From: CAWCUZ01 sp963798795
Lineage (GTDB): Bacteria; Acidobacteriota; Vicinamibacteria; Vicinamibacterales; SCN-69-37
DNA: 64,000 nucleotides
Direction: 5' to 3'
NCBI GenBank assembly: GCA_963798795.1
Contig: CAWCUZ010000001.1
Coordinates: 1,984,001 to 2,048,000, forward strand
Below the pieces are notes generated by a model. It worked only from the letters and a program-made list of their open reading frames with translations, ran no database searches and had not been told where the DNA came from. This document shows positions 18,544 to 27,154 of this stretch, one piece after another (position 1 is the stretch's first letter; the number at the start of each line of letters is the position of its first letter). Position numbers and translations under genes: made by a program.

Positions 18544-19565
18544 GCAAACGTCTCCCGAACTCCATTGACGAACGCGCGCACGCTCGATTCGGGCGTGCCC
18601 GGCAGCACGCCGTGCCCGAGTCCGCAGATCCAGCCGCGCCTCGCCTCCTCGTTCAGCCGGCGGAGCGGCGCCAGGAACTGCGCCAGTGCGCGCTCGAGCG
18701 GCTCCCCTTCCAGTTTCAGGTCCTCCGGATCGAAATTGCCCTGGCGGAATCCGGACCGGCCCGGCGTGGCGAGCGCCGCGGCCAGGTCCGCGTGCATGTC
18801 GAGCCCCAGTCCCGCCCAGGGCGCCGCGGCAAACCCGGGCGCCTCCAGATGCGCGCCAGTCACGTCCTTGGCGTAGTAGCCGAGCCGGCGCGGAAACGCA
18901 CGCGCGAGCGTCGCCAGGTCGGCGCTCGCTTCGCAATCGAACGCCTCGGCCGACAAGGCCCCGGCGGCGGTATCCAGAATCATGACGACGTCGGCGCCGC
19001 CCGCGACCTGCAGGCGGATGTTCTCCTCGAGCAGCGGCACCATCCGGGCGGCATACTCATGGTACAGCCCCAGGGAACCGGTCGCACGCGCGAGCGGCCC
19101 GGCGTGCGTCCCCTCGACGGCGTACACGAACAGCGTCCAGGGTCCGCCGACGAAACCGATCAGTCCCTTGCCGGACGGCAGGCGCGCCCGGGTGGCCGCC
19201 ATCGCCTCGCGCTGAAAATCGAGCCGCGCCGCCGCCTGCTCGAGCGGCCGGAAGCGCGCGATGCGGTCCGGCGTCAGCGACCCGTCCAGCTTCGGCGGAC
19301 CGTCGGCGTAGCTCAGCCCGAAGCCGAGCGCTTCGAGGGGAAACAGCAAATCGCTGAACAGAATCGCCGCGTCGAAATCGAAGTCCTCGACGGGGCCCAT
19401 CGCCACTTCCGCCGCCAGCTCGGGCGTGCGGCACAAATCCTCGAAGCTGTAGCGCGCGCGCAGGCGCTGATACGGCGTGTGGTACCGCCCCGCCTGGCGC
19501 ATCAGCCAGATCGGCGGGACCGGCATCGGCTCGCCGTCGAGCGCGCGCAGGAAGCGGCCCTTCAC
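18540..19565 (-). CDS. hemE: uroporphyrinogen decarboxylase
   Basis: 341 residues, the usual length. It decarboxylates the four acetate side chains of uroporphyrinogen III. Signatures are PIWLMRQAGRYHTPYQRLRA near the N-terminus (arginines that bind substrate), ILFSDLLFPLEALG with the catalytic Asp, and GFVGGPWTLFVYAVEG. The GTG start at 19565 overlaps the TGA of the response regulator (GTGA); an in-frame Met further in would cut the conserved N-terminus. Couples to hemN downstream. Confidence 0.95.
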   Translation of the reverse strand: MKGRFLRALDGEPMPVPPIWLMRQAGRYHTPYQRLRARYSFEDLCRTPELAAEVAMGPVEDFDFDAAILFSDLLFPLEALGFGLSYADGPPKLDGSLTPDRIARFRPLEQAAARLDFQREAMAATRARLPSGKGLIGFVGGPWTLFVYAVEGTHAGPLARATGSLGLYHEYAARMVPLLEENIRLQVAGGADVVMILDTAAGALSAEAFDCEASADLATLARAFPRRLGYYAKDVTGAHLEAPGFAAAPWAGLGLDMHADLAAALATPGRSGFRQGNFDPEDLKLEGEPLERALAQFLAPLRRLNEEARRGWICGLGHGVLPGTPESSVRAFVNGVRETFA

Positions 19566-20242
19566 TCCGCGCCCTCCCCCGCCGCCCACTGGTAGCCGAT
19601 GCCCCGCACGGATCGAATGAGCTTTGCCTCGTCGTCTCTCAGCGCCTGCCGGAGCCGGACGATGGCGTTGTCGACGGCCCGCGGCGTGGGGAACTGATCC
19701 TCGCCCCACACGCGGTCGAGAATCTCGGAGCGATCGACCGCGCGCGGCGCCGATTCGATCAACAGCTTCAGCACCCGTGCGTCCCGCACCTGGAGGAACG
19801 TCTTCTGACCGCCGGCCGGCTCGACCCACATCGCGTCGAGGTCGATCGCGACTTCGGGCGTGGAGACCGCGTGCCGGGGCTGCTGGCGCGACAGCACGTG
19901 CCGCACACGGATCAGGAATTCCTTCAGGTGAAACGGCTTCGGCAGATACTCGTCGGCGCCGATCTCGAATCCCTCGAGCCGGTTCTCCGCGGAATTGAGC
20001 GCCGTCATGAACATGATCGGAATCGTCGTCGTCTTGCGGATGTGGCGCGCGAGGCCGAACCCGGACCCGTCGGGCAGCCGCACGTCGAGGATGGCCAGGT
20101 CCCACGCGCCCTCGGTCAACTGCGCCTGCGCGGCCTTGATCGTCTGCGCCCACGCCACGGTCAGCTTGTCGCGCTCCAGCCGCTCGGCCAGCGTGCGCCC
20201 GAGCGAGACGTCGTCTTCCACGAGCAGCACGCGCGGACTCAT
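19562..20242 (-). CDS. OmpR-type response regulator embedded in the heme operon
   Basis: 226 residues: a receiver domain with acidic pocket VEDD (residues 9-11), phosphoacceptor Asp53 in LDVRLPDG and the conserved YLPKPF lysine, then an OmpR/PhoB winged-helix domain ending VRLRQALRDDEAKLIRSVRGIGY. Its ATG overlaps the stop of the partner kinase (ATGA) and its stop overlaps hemE, so it is made in step with heme enzymes. The target promoters are not known. Confidence 0.92.
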   Translation of the reverse strand: MSPRVLLVEDDVSLGRTLAERLERDKLTVAWAQTIKAAQAQLTEGAWDLAILDVRLPDGSGFGLARHIRKTTTIPIMFMTALNSAENRLEGFEIGADEYLPKPFHLKEFLIRVRHVLSRQQPRHAVSTPEVAIDLDAMWVEPAGGQKTFLQVRDARVLKLLIESAPRAVDRSEILDRVWGEDQFPTPRAVDNAIVRLRQALRDDEAKLIRSVRGIGYQWAAGEGAE

Positions 20243-21123
20243 TCGGCCGACGGCAGGTCCAGCACCACCGTGAAGCCCGGACCCGACGTCCCTCCGAAGC
20301 GCAAATCGCCGCGCATCCGGCGCGCCAGCTGCTGCGACACGTACAGCCCGACACCCGTCCCGGTCGACGGATGCGAGCGCGTGAACGGCCGGCCCAGCTT
20401 GCGCCGCACTTCCTTCGCCGGTCCGCACCCGTCGTCCGTCGCGGTGACGTGGATGCGGCCCGTGCCGTTTCGCGCCACCTGGACGGTGACGTGGTGCGCG
20501 CTGCCGTGAACGACCGCGTTCTGGAGCAGGTTGCGCAGCACGGTCTCGATGGCGCGGCGGTCGGCGAACGCCACGGCATCACCGTCCACCTGCACGGCCA
20601 GCTCCGGCCAGTCCTGCGCCGTCCGTTCGACACACTGGGCGAGGTCGACGCGCTCCGCCAGCATGTCGCCGTCGGGCTGCGCGAAGTACAGCGAGTTCTC
20701 GAGTTGCACGCGCAGCCGCAGCGCGTCCTTCATCAAGCGCTGCAGGTTCGGGTTGTCGGCCGCGCCTTCCAGATCCTCGGCCAGGCTCTCGGCCTGGAGC
20801 TGCAGGCTCGTCAGCGCGGTTTTCAGGTCGTGCGTGAACGACAGGAAGAACGATTCGACCGCGCGCTGCCGCGTCTGCTCGCGCCACACGCTGATCGCGA
20901 GCGCGCCGCCGCCCACGAGCAGCAGCGCGATGAACGTGACGCCCTCCCAGACGAGCATCTGCTGCACGCGCTCGAGCCGCGCGCCCTCGGCGCCGCCCAG
21001 CGCCCGAAGCTGCCGCGCCTGTTCCAGGCCGAAGACCATCCACCACGTGGCCAGCGACACCGTCAGCAGCATCCAGATGACCGTGAGCGCGTAGAGGAGG
21101 CGATTGGCGGGACGCGGTTTCAT
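20239..21123 (-). CDS. sensor histidine kinase embedded in the heme operon
   Basis: 294 residues with two TM helices (about 9-31 and 60-79) enclosing a short periplasmic loop of about 28 residues, then HisKA with phosphorylatable His98 (SFTHDLKTALTSL), and HATPase_c with N-box NLLQNAVVHG and G-boxes DDGCG and GTGVGLYVSQQLA. The small loop argues against a large extracytoplasmic ligand domain, so it may sense a membrane or intracellular signal such as heme intermediates or redox state (inference). Coupled by ATGA to hemL upstream and the response regulator downstream. Confidence 0.9.
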   Translation of the reverse strand: MKPRPANRLLYALTVIWMLLTVSLATWWMVFGLEQARQLRALGGAEGARLERVQQMLVWEGVTFIALLLVGGGALAISVWREQTRQRAVESFFLSFTHDLKTALTSLQLQAESLAEDLEGAADNPNLQRLMKDALRLRVQLENSLYFAQPDGDMLAERVDLAQCVERTAQDWPELAVQVDGDAVAFADRRAIETVLRNLLQNAVVHGSAHHVTVQVARNGTGRIHVTATDDGCGPAKEVRRKLGRPFTRSHPSTGTGVGLYVSQQLARRMRGDLRFGGTSGPGFTVVLDLPSAE

Positions 21124-22430
21124 GCGGCGGCGGCTTCACGCGCGGCGGCCGCGAGTGTTTCGCGCGCGGCGGCCAGCGTCCGGTCGTCGTGCGCGAGCGA
21201 CAGGAAGCAGACCTCGAACGCCGCCGGCGGCAGGTAGACGCCGCGCGACAGGCACGCGTGAAAGAACCGGCGATACCAGTCTGCCTGATGGGCGGGAATC
21301 GCGTCCACCCGCCGGACCGGCCCGCTGGTGCGCAGGTGCAGCCAGAACATGGAGGCATCGTGTACGACCGTGACCGGCGCCGACACGGCCGCCAGGTCGC
21401 GCGCCAGATCGGCCGCAAATCGAGCCGTCCGTTCGTTCAGCAGCCGCCAGCCGTCCTGCGCCTCCATCCTGGAGAGCGTCGCCAGGCCCACGCGCATGCC
21501 GACCGGATTCGCGCTCAGCGTGCCGGCCTGGTAGACCGGTCCGGTCGGCGCCACCAGGTCGAGCAGATCGGCGCGGCCGGCATACGCGGCCACGGGGAAT
21601 CCGCCGCCGATGACCTTGCCGTAGGTCACGAGATCCGGTGTGATGGCGAGCCGCTCGGCCATGCCGCCGCGGCCGACGCGGAACCCGCTGATGACCTCGT
21701 CGAAGATGACGAGCGCGCCATGCTCGCGCGCGAGGTCCACGATGCGGCGGAGGAATTCGACGCGCTGCGGCAGCAGCCCGAAATTCGCCGGCAGCGGCTC
21801 CACGATGATGGCGGCCAGGGTCGAGGCCGCGCGGCGGACGACCTCGTCGAGCGCATCGACGTCGTCGAGCGGCGCGATGAGCGTGTCGCTCATGATGCCT
21901 TCCGGCACGCCGGCGCTCGACGCGGCCGTCTGTCCGGCCAGCCCGCTGCCCGCCTTCACGAGCATCGCGTCCGTGTGGCCGTGGTAGCAGCCTTCGAACT
22001 TCAGGATGCGCGCGCGCCCGGTCGCCGCGCGCGCCACGCGCAGCGCGGACATCACCGCCTCGGTGCCGGACGAGACGAAGCGCAGCCGCTCGACCCACGG
22101 CAGCCGCGACGCGATCCACTCGGCCAGATCCAGCGAGTACGGTTCGCACGCGCCGAACGACCACCCGTCGTCGATCGCCTCGTGCGCGACCCGGGCGACG
22201 TCCGGATCCGCGTGGCCGAGGATCAGCGGCCCGAAGCTCTGGCAGAAATCGATGTACGAGTTGCCGTCCACGTCCTCGAGCCGCGCACCACGGCCGCGCG
22301 CGAAGAACACCGGCGTGCCGCCGACGCCGCGGAACGCGCGCACCGGACTGTGCACGCCGCCCGGCGTCACGCGCTGCGCGCGCTCGAAGAGCGCCGCCGC
22401 CGGCGCCGAGGCGCTGGTCTTGGCATTCAC
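21120..22430 (-). CDS. hemL: glutamate-1-semialdehyde 2,1-aminomutase
   Basis: 436 residues; forms 5-aminolevulinate from glutamate-1-semialdehyde in the C5 pathway. Class-III aminotransferase features are VSSGTEAVMSALRVARA, CYHGHTDAMLVKAGSG, IFDEVISGFRVG and the PLP lysine Lys272 in VTYGKVIGGGFP. The GTG start at 22430 overlaps the hemB stop (GTGA) and gives the family length; an upstream in-frame ATG at 22511 would overlap hemB heavily. Confidence 0.95.
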   Translation of the reverse strand: MNAKTSASAPAAALFERAQRVTPGGVHSPVRAFRGVGGTPVFFARGRGARLEDVDGNSYIDFCQSFGPLILGHADPDVARVAHEAIDDGWSFGACEPYSLDLAEWIASRLPWVERLRFVSSGTEAVMSALRVARAATGRARILKFEGCYHGHTDAMLVKAGSGLAGQTAASSAGVPEGIMSDTLIAPLDDVDALDEVVRRAASTLAAIIVEPLPANFGLLPQRVEFLRRIVDLAREHGALVIFDEVISGFRVGRGGMAERLAITPDLVTYGKVIGGGFPVAAYAGRADLLDLVAPTGPVYQAGTLSANPVGMRVGLATLSRMEAQDGWRLLNERTARFAADLARDLAAVSAPVTVVHDASMFWLHLRTSGPVRRVDAIPAHQADWYRRFFHACLSRGVYLPPAAFEVCFLSLAHDDRTLAAARETLAAAAREAAAA

Positions 22431-23413
22431 CGGCCGAGTCCCAGCCGCGTCGCCTGCCGGGCGCCGTAAGTAATGATGTAGGCCGCGCCCGCGCGACGCA
22501 GCACCCACCACGTTTCCATCAGCGCCGCATCGAAGTTCGTGAGGCCGCGCTCGGCGAGCAGCACCAGGCTCGCGTACTCGCCGCTCACCTGATACGCGCC
22601 GACGGCCTTCCCCGTCGCCTCGGCAATCGGCGCAATGAGATCGATCGACGTCATGCCCGGCTTCACCATCAGCAGGTCGGCGCCTTCCTCGGCGCAGCGG
22701 AGGCTCGAGGCGATGGCGTCCCGCCGCGCGCGGACGTCGATCTGGTAGTGCCGGCGGTCGCCGAACTGCGGCGCCGAGTCGGCGGCCTCGCGGAACGGTC
22801 CGTACATCTGGCTCGCGAACTTGGTGCTGTAGCTCATCACGGGCACCCGCTCGAGGCCCGCGCTGTCGAGCGCCGCGCGCAGATGTCCGGTGCGGCCGTC
22901 CATCATGTCGCTCGGGCTCACGCCGTCGGCGCCCGCCTCCGCCACATCCACCGCCATCCGGCCCAGCGCGTCGAGCGTCGGCGCCAGGTCAATCCGTCCG
23001 TCATCATCCAGAATCGCGCAGTGGCCGTGCTCGGTGGACGAGCACAGGCAGATGTCCACCCACAGGCACAGCGAGTCGCCGAAGCGCGTCTTGATGGCGG
23101 CCGTCGCGCGCCGCGCGTGATCGAACCGCAGCGGCGACCCGCCCTTGCTCGATGGCACCGCGAACAGCAGGAAGTGCCGCACGCCGGCATCAACATCGCG
23201 CGCCATGCGGTCGAGCGCGTCCGCCTCCGACAGCCGGGCATTGTCGCCGAGCCCGGAGATCGGCTCGGCTCGGCCCAGCCCTTCGACGATGAAGATCGGC
23301 TGGATCAGTTGATCGACAGAAAACCGGGTCTCGGCCAGCAGGTCGCGCATGTGCGGCGACTGCCGGAGCCGCAGCCTCGACCAGGCAGCACGGGTGGAAG
23401 CAGCCACAGGCAT
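22427..23413 (-). CDS. hemB: delta-aminolevulinic acid dehydratase (porphobilinogen synthase)
   Basis: 328 residues; condenses two 5-aminolevulinates to porphobilinogen. The active-site lysines are Lys198 (SYSTKFASQMYGPFR) and Lys251 (LLMVKPG). A zinc-type cysteine cluster is present: Cys122, Cys124 and Cys132 in DICLCSSTEHGHC. ATG at 23413 with GAGG five bases before; the longer in-frame extension is encoded by the GC-rich tandem repeat upstream and is rejected. Couples to hemL by GTGA. Confidence 0.96.
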   Translation of the reverse strand: MPVAASTRAAWSRLRLRQSPHMRDLLAETRFSVDQLIQPIFIVEGLGRAEPISGLGDNARLSEADALDRMARDVDAGVRHFLLFAVPSSKGGSPLRFDHARRATAAIKTRFGDSLCLWVDICLCSSTEHGHCAILDDDGRIDLAPTLDALGRMAVDVAEAGADGVSPSDMMDGRTGHLRAALDSAGLERVPVMSYSTKFASQMYGPFREAADSAPQFGDRRHYQIDVRARRDAIASSLRCAEEGADLLMVKPGMTSIDLIAPIAEATGKAVGAYQVSGEYASLVLLAERGLTNFDAALMETWWVLRRAGAAYIITYGARQATRLGLGR

Positions 23414-23423
23414 GTGAACCTCA

Positions 23424-23586
23424 TGATGGAGCCGCGGGTCTTCAGACCCGGGGGAACCGCGGCGGGCTGAAGCCCGCCGCCTACGACCCGCGCGCCGCCG
23501 ACGACCCGCCGCCGCCGACGACCCGCCGCCGCCGACGACCCGCGCGCCGCCGACGACCCGCCCGCCGCCCACGACCCGCCCGCCGC
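23424..23586. repeat. palindromes plus six ~17-18-bp tandem units between hemC and hemB
   Basis: Two palindromes (around GGGTCTTCAGACCC and GGCGGGCTGAAGCCCGCC) at 23437-23479 are followed by six tandem units of 17-18 bp (consensus CGACGACCCGCCCGCCGC) from 23481 to 23586. The first and the following partial unit read CTACG..., which on the minus strand gives TAG; the last one is the hemC stop. The tract lies inside the operon between hemC and hemB, where strong RNA structure could affect expression of the downstream genes. Confidence 0.8.
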
Positions 23587-25101
23587 CTACGGCCGGCGGA
23601 TCTCTCTCAGCCAATCATCGTAATCGAGCCACACCTGCTCGCGCCCGGTTTCACCGAGCGCCTCGCGGACGACGCGCGACGTGCGGCCGGGGCCGACGCC
23701 GTGCCAGCCGCGCGCGATCCCCGGGAACCGCGCCAGCGCCTCGCGGAAGAGCGTGCCGCTGGCCCAGAAGAAGTGCGTGCGCGACGCGAGGTCGTCCGGC
23801 AGCGGATCGCGGACGACGTAGGTCGCCAGCGCCGAGGGATCGGCATCCGCGGCCGCCCGGTGCGTCAGCCTGAGCCACTGAATCGTGCGCCCGGCCAGCG
23901 TGTCGAGGCCGGGACTCTCGGCGTCGCCGAGCCCATCCGCGCAGCCGTGCACCCAGATCCCGCGCTCCGCGAGCCGTTGCCAGGTGCGTGTACCCGCGAC
24001 GTACACGAGCCGATCGGGCCCGAGGCTCCAGTTCGACGGCAGCGCCTCGGCGCGCGCCACCCAGTAGCCGCGGTCGTCCTGTGGCTGGGCGACGTCCAGC
24101 GGTTGACGCTCGCCGCGTTTGCGCTCGTTCGGACGAGGCCAGATGCGGTCTTCCGGCGCGTGAGGTACCTGGACCGAGCCGCCGGCGGCGCGCACCAGCG
24201 CCCACATCTCGTCCTGTCTAGGGGCCCGGCCGGCCTTCGTCGACCGGCCCCGCACGCTGGTGACCTGGCCGTAGTCGCGCGCGAGCACCGTCGCGCCGAG
24301 GGCCTCATGGCAGCCGCCGCCGTAGTCGGCGAGCACGTCGCGCTCGCGGAGCACCGCGAGCCGCGTCGGCGCGTGCGAGATCGCGCGCAGTCGTTCGAGC
24401 ACGGCCGCGTTGGTGGCCATCGCTTCGACGGCCACCGCGCCCTGCGCCGGCGCGCCCGGCACTTCGCGAATCGGCAGCACCATCCAGCGGCAGCGATCCA
24501 GCAGGCCGCGAATCCGCGCGGCCGCCTCCTCGAACGGCGGTCCGAATCCCAGCAGCCGATCCAGCGCCGCCTTCGCCACGACCAGCGCGTCGGCCTCGTC
24601 CACGCGATCGACGAGCTTCTGCAGGCGCGTCGGGATGTTGCCGCGCACCGGGACGAAGTCGAGCCGCTCGACGCGCCAGGGCAGCAGCGCCGGCAGCGAC
24701 TGCTGCAGCAGCCAGCTCCGTCGCGGCGACGACGACAGGATGCGCAGCCCCGGCGGCCCGGCGTCGACCACGTCGCCCCGCACGACGAGCACGTCGCGCG
24801 AATCGGCGCGTTCGAGCGTGGCCGCCACCACGTGCCCGGGCTTCAACTCGAGCGGCAGGTCCTTCCAGGAGTGCACGACCATGTCGGCGTCGCCCGACGC
24901 GAGCGCGTCGGACAGGTCGGCCGTGAACGCGCCCTTGTCGGGCATCGCGGCCAGCGGCGTCACGCCGTCGCGGTCACCGGCCGACGTGCGCGTGCGGTAC
25001 ACGATTTCATCCTGCGGCCAGCGCGCGGTGAGCGCACGTCCGACGAGCAGGGCCTGGAGTTTCGCGAGGTCGCTCGATCGGCTGAGCAGGGTCAGGCGCA
25101 C
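23587..25101 (-). CDS. hemC: hydroxymethylbilane synthase with ~210-residue C-terminal extension
   Basis: 504 residues against about 310 for HemC. The first 290 residues are porphobilinogen deaminase: VVHSWKDLPLEL with catalytic Asp81, SSSPRRSWLLQ, PVRGNIPTRLQKL, and Cys264 in YGGGCHEALGAT, which carries the dipyrromethane cofactor. Residues 290-504 match no motif I recognise but include a globular stretch (TWQRLAERGIWVHGCADGLG, WASGTLFREALARFPGI, GRTSRVVREALGE). Because no separate hemD lies in this otherwise complete cluster, the tail may be a divergent uroporphyrinogen-III synthase (inference). GTG start overlaps the hemA stop by 10 bases. The stop codon comes from the adjacent repeat. Confidence 0.88.
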   Translation of the reverse strand: MRLTLLSRSSDLAKLQALLVGRALTARWPQDEIVYRTRTSAGDRDGVTPLAAMPDKGAFTADLSDALASGDADMVVHSWKDLPLELKPGHVVAATLERADSRDVLVVRGDVVDAGPPGLRILSSSPRRSWLLQQSLPALLPWRVERLDFVPVRGNIPTRLQKLVDRVDEADALVVAKAALDRLLGFGPPFEEAAARIRGLLDRCRWMVLPIREVPGAPAQGAVAVEAMATNAAVLERLRAISHAPTRLAVLRERDVLADYGGGCHEALGATVLARDYGQVTSVRGRSTKAGRAPRQDEMWALVRAAGGSVQVPHAPEDRIWPRPNERKRGERQPLDVAQPQDDRGYWVARAEALPSNWSLGPDRLVYVAGTRTWQRLAERGIWVHGCADGLGDAESPGLDTLAGRTIQWLRLTHRAAADADPSALATYVVRDPLPDDLASRTHFFWASGTLFREALARFPGIARGWHGVGPGRTSRVVREALGETGREQVWLDYDDWLREIRRP

Positions 25102-25937
25102 AAGTCGTCCCAGCCGAACGGCCGCAGCTCGTCCCGCATCTCGAAGCGGCGACTGCGGGCCACGATGTCGGCTCGGGCGGCTTCTACGCGCGTGACGGCA
25201 AAGCGGTTGGATTCGTGCATGAGGGTGAACAGGTCCTGCAGCGTCACGACCCGCGCAGGCACGGAGAGAGGATCCACGGCCTCGCCGCGCAAGTCAATCA
25301 CGCACGTCACGTGCGGATACCGCGCGGCCAGCCGGTTGACGACGTCGGAGGGAACGGGAGCGGCGATGATGATGGCCGCAGGCGCCGACGACCCGGAAAA
25401 GTCGTCCATCGCGTCGAGCAGGCGATACGTCACGCCCCCGGCGCCGGCATCGCCGCTCCGTCCCCACTGATCGATCGTCCGGCCGTTCTCGTTCAGGAAC
25501 GGCAGGACTTCGGCGGCCAGCTTGCCCGTGCCGACGAGCACCGCCTGCCCGCAGCTCGAGAGATAGCGGCGCACGGCGCTGCCATACGACCGCGACCCGA
25601 GGCCCTGCAGGTGCTGCGTGCGAATCTCGCGCGCGTCGGTCAGCAGCCGCTGGCCGAGCCTGTTCAGCCAGCCGTGGTCGCGGCCCAGCTCGGCGAGGAA
25701 CGCCTTGAACTGCCCCATGACCTGCGTCTCGCCCAGCATCGGCGACTGGAGCCCGCAGAGGATCTCGAGGAGCATCCGGTAGGCCTCACCCTCGACCATC
25801 CGGCGACCGCCGGCCGCCGGGAGGGCGTCGCCCTCGACGTCGCTGAACGCGACCTCGCGCAGGCACGTCCGCCAGCGCGGAAATCCGCCCTCCAGCGGGG
25901 GCCCCTGCGGGTCACGGTTCAGGATCGCGAGCGCCAT
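25092..25937 (-). CDS. hemA: short glutamyl-tRNA reductase
   Basis: First enzyme of the C5 pathway (glutamyl-tRNA to glutamate-1-semialdehyde). Only 281 residues, versus about 420 usually. LQSPMLGETQVMGQFKAFLA aligns with the family signature DSMVLGEPQILGQVK; a Rossmann motif AVLVGTGKLAAEVL binds NADPH. The N-terminal lobe is reduced: TCLREVAF (Cys25) sits where canonical TCNRxE carries the catalytic Cys, with only 24 residues before it. An in-frame TGA just upstream of the ATG rules out a longer protein. The C-terminal dimerisation domain is also mostly missing. Operon position supports the HemA role despite the small size. Confidence 0.85.
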   Translation of the reverse strand: MALAILNRDPQGPPLEGGFPRWRTCLREVAFSDVEGDALPAAGGRRMVEGEAYRMLLEILCGLQSPMLGETQVMGQFKAFLAELGRDHGWLNRLGQRLLTDAREIRTQHLQGLGSRSYGSAVRRYLSSCGQAVLVGTGKLAAEVLPFLNENGRTIDQWGRSGDAGAGGVTYRLLDAMDDFSGSSAPAAIIIAAPVPSDVVNRLAARYPHVTCVIDLRGEAVDPLSVPARVVTLQDLFTLMHESNRFAVTRVEAARADIVARSRRFEMRDELRPFGWDDLCA

Positions 25938-26032
25938 GCTTCACAGATGTTATGAAGTCGCGAAACGGGAAGTGTCACGGTTTTGTCCGGGCGGTTGGAG
26001 GCCCGAAAAAACCCCGGTAGGCTGGCTCCGAC
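25938..26032. promoter_or_regulatory. divergent promoter region of the heme operon and hemH
   Basis: The 95 bases between the hemA start (minus strand) and hemH start (plus strand) must hold both promoters. I see an AT-richer stretch (CACAGATGTTATGAAGTC) near hemA and a run of A after CCCGA near hemH, but no confident -35/-10 pair or operator. Confidence 0.4.
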
Positions 26033-27031
26033 ATGGGCGAAATGCCCCGGATTGCCGTGGTCCTTCTGCAACTGGGCACCCCCGACGCCCCGACCCCGGC
26101 GGCGCTCCGGCGGTACCTGGCGGAGTTCCTGTCGGACCGCCGGGTCGTCGACCTGCCGCGGGCCATCTGGTGGCCCATCCTGCACGGCGTCATCCTGCGG
26201 ACCCGGCCGAAGCAGTCGGCGGCGCTGTATCGCAAGGTCTGGACGCCCGGGGGCTCCCCGCTGGCCCGGATCACCGCGGCGCAGGCCGCAGGACTCGAGC
26301 GCTGCCTCAACACCGGCACCGGCTCGCGCGTGCGCGTGGCCTGGGCGATGCGCTACGGCAACCCGTCAATTGCCCATGTCACGTCGGAGCTGGCGCGCAA
26401 CGGCATCGATCGGATTCTGGCGTTCCCCATGTATCCGCAGTACGCCGGCGCGACGACCGGGTCGAGCCTGGAGAAGCTCTTCGCGGTGACCGGCGCCGCG
26501 CGCGTCGTGCCGTCGATCCGCGTCGTGCCGCCGTACTTCGACGACCCCGGCTACATCAGCGCGCTCGCGGCCGTCGCCCGCCAGGCCCTGGCCGCACGGA
26601 CGGAGCCGGTGGATCGGCTCGTCTTCAGTTTTCACGGCCTGCCGAAGCGCTACGCGGACGAGGGCGATCCGTATCCGTCGCACTGCCGCACGACGGCGGA
26701 ACGGCTCGCCAGGGCGCTCGACCTGCCCGCCGAACAGACGAAGCTCGTGTTCCAGTCGCGGTTCGGCCGCGAGCAATGGCTGCAGCCGTACGCGGACGCG
26801 ACGATCGAGGCGGCCGGCCGCGCCGGCGAGCGCATCGCGGTGATGTGTCCCGGCTTCACGGCCGACTGTCTCGAGACGCTCGAGGAGATCGCCCTCCGCG
26901 GCGCCGAGCAGTATCACCACGGCGGCGGTGCCGCGACCGGCTACTCGGCGGTTCCGTGTCTCAACACGCACGGCGCGTGGACCGACGCGATGTCGGCCAT
27001 CGCGCGCCGCGAACTGGCCGGATGGATGTGA
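26033..27031 (+). CDS. hemH: ferrochelatase
   Basis: 332 residues; inserts Fe2+ into the porphyrin in the last step of heme synthesis. Visible are LLQLGTPDAP at the N-terminus, FPMYPQYAGATTGSS, the metal/catalytic histidine His201 in FSFHGLPKRYADEGDPY and the conserved Glu near residue 280 in CPGFTADCLETLEEI. Divergent from the nine-gene minus-strand heme operon, sharing its upstream region. Another in-frame ATG is 9 bases downstream. Confidence 0.95.
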   Translation: MGEMPRIAVVLLQLGTPDAPTPAALRRYLAEFLSDRRVVDLPRAIWWPILHGVILRTRPKQSAALYRKVWTPGGSPLARITAAQAAGLERCLNTGTGSRVRVAWAMRYGNPSIAHVTSELARNGIDRILAFPMYPQYAGATTGSSLEKLFAVTGAARVVPSIRVVPPYFDDPGYISALAAVARQALAARTEPVDRLVFSFHGLPKRYADEGDPYPSHCRTTAERLARALDLPAEQTKLVFQSRFGREQWLQPYADATIEAAGRAGERIAVMCPGFTADCLETLEEIALRGAEQYHHGGGAATGYSAVPCLNTHGAWTDAMSAIARRELAGWM

Positions 27032-27116
27032 ACCCTGGCGTTCGAACACCAGGGCCCGCCCGCATGGCCCCGCAAGGCTCGGCGACCGGCCCGGGAATCC
27101 GGAAATGAAGCCGGAC

Positions 27117-27152
27117 ATGGCCCGGGGCTCCATCCATGACCCGGGGCTCCAT
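27117..27152. repeat. two direct copies of ATGRCCCGGGGCTCCAT
   Basis: Copies at 27117-27133 and 27136-27152 (19-base spacing) share CCCGGGGCTCCAT with the palindrome at 28054-28079, so repeats of one family bracket the intervening hydrolase gene. They lie in the convergent gap after hemH (27032-27154), where no gene is seen. Confidence 0.65.
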
Positions 27153-27154
27153 TT

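Noticed and set aside
23481..23586. Possible CRISPR array between hemC and hemB
   Set aside because: Units are 17-18 bp, directly adjacent and without unique spacers; no cas genes. A simple tandem repeat.
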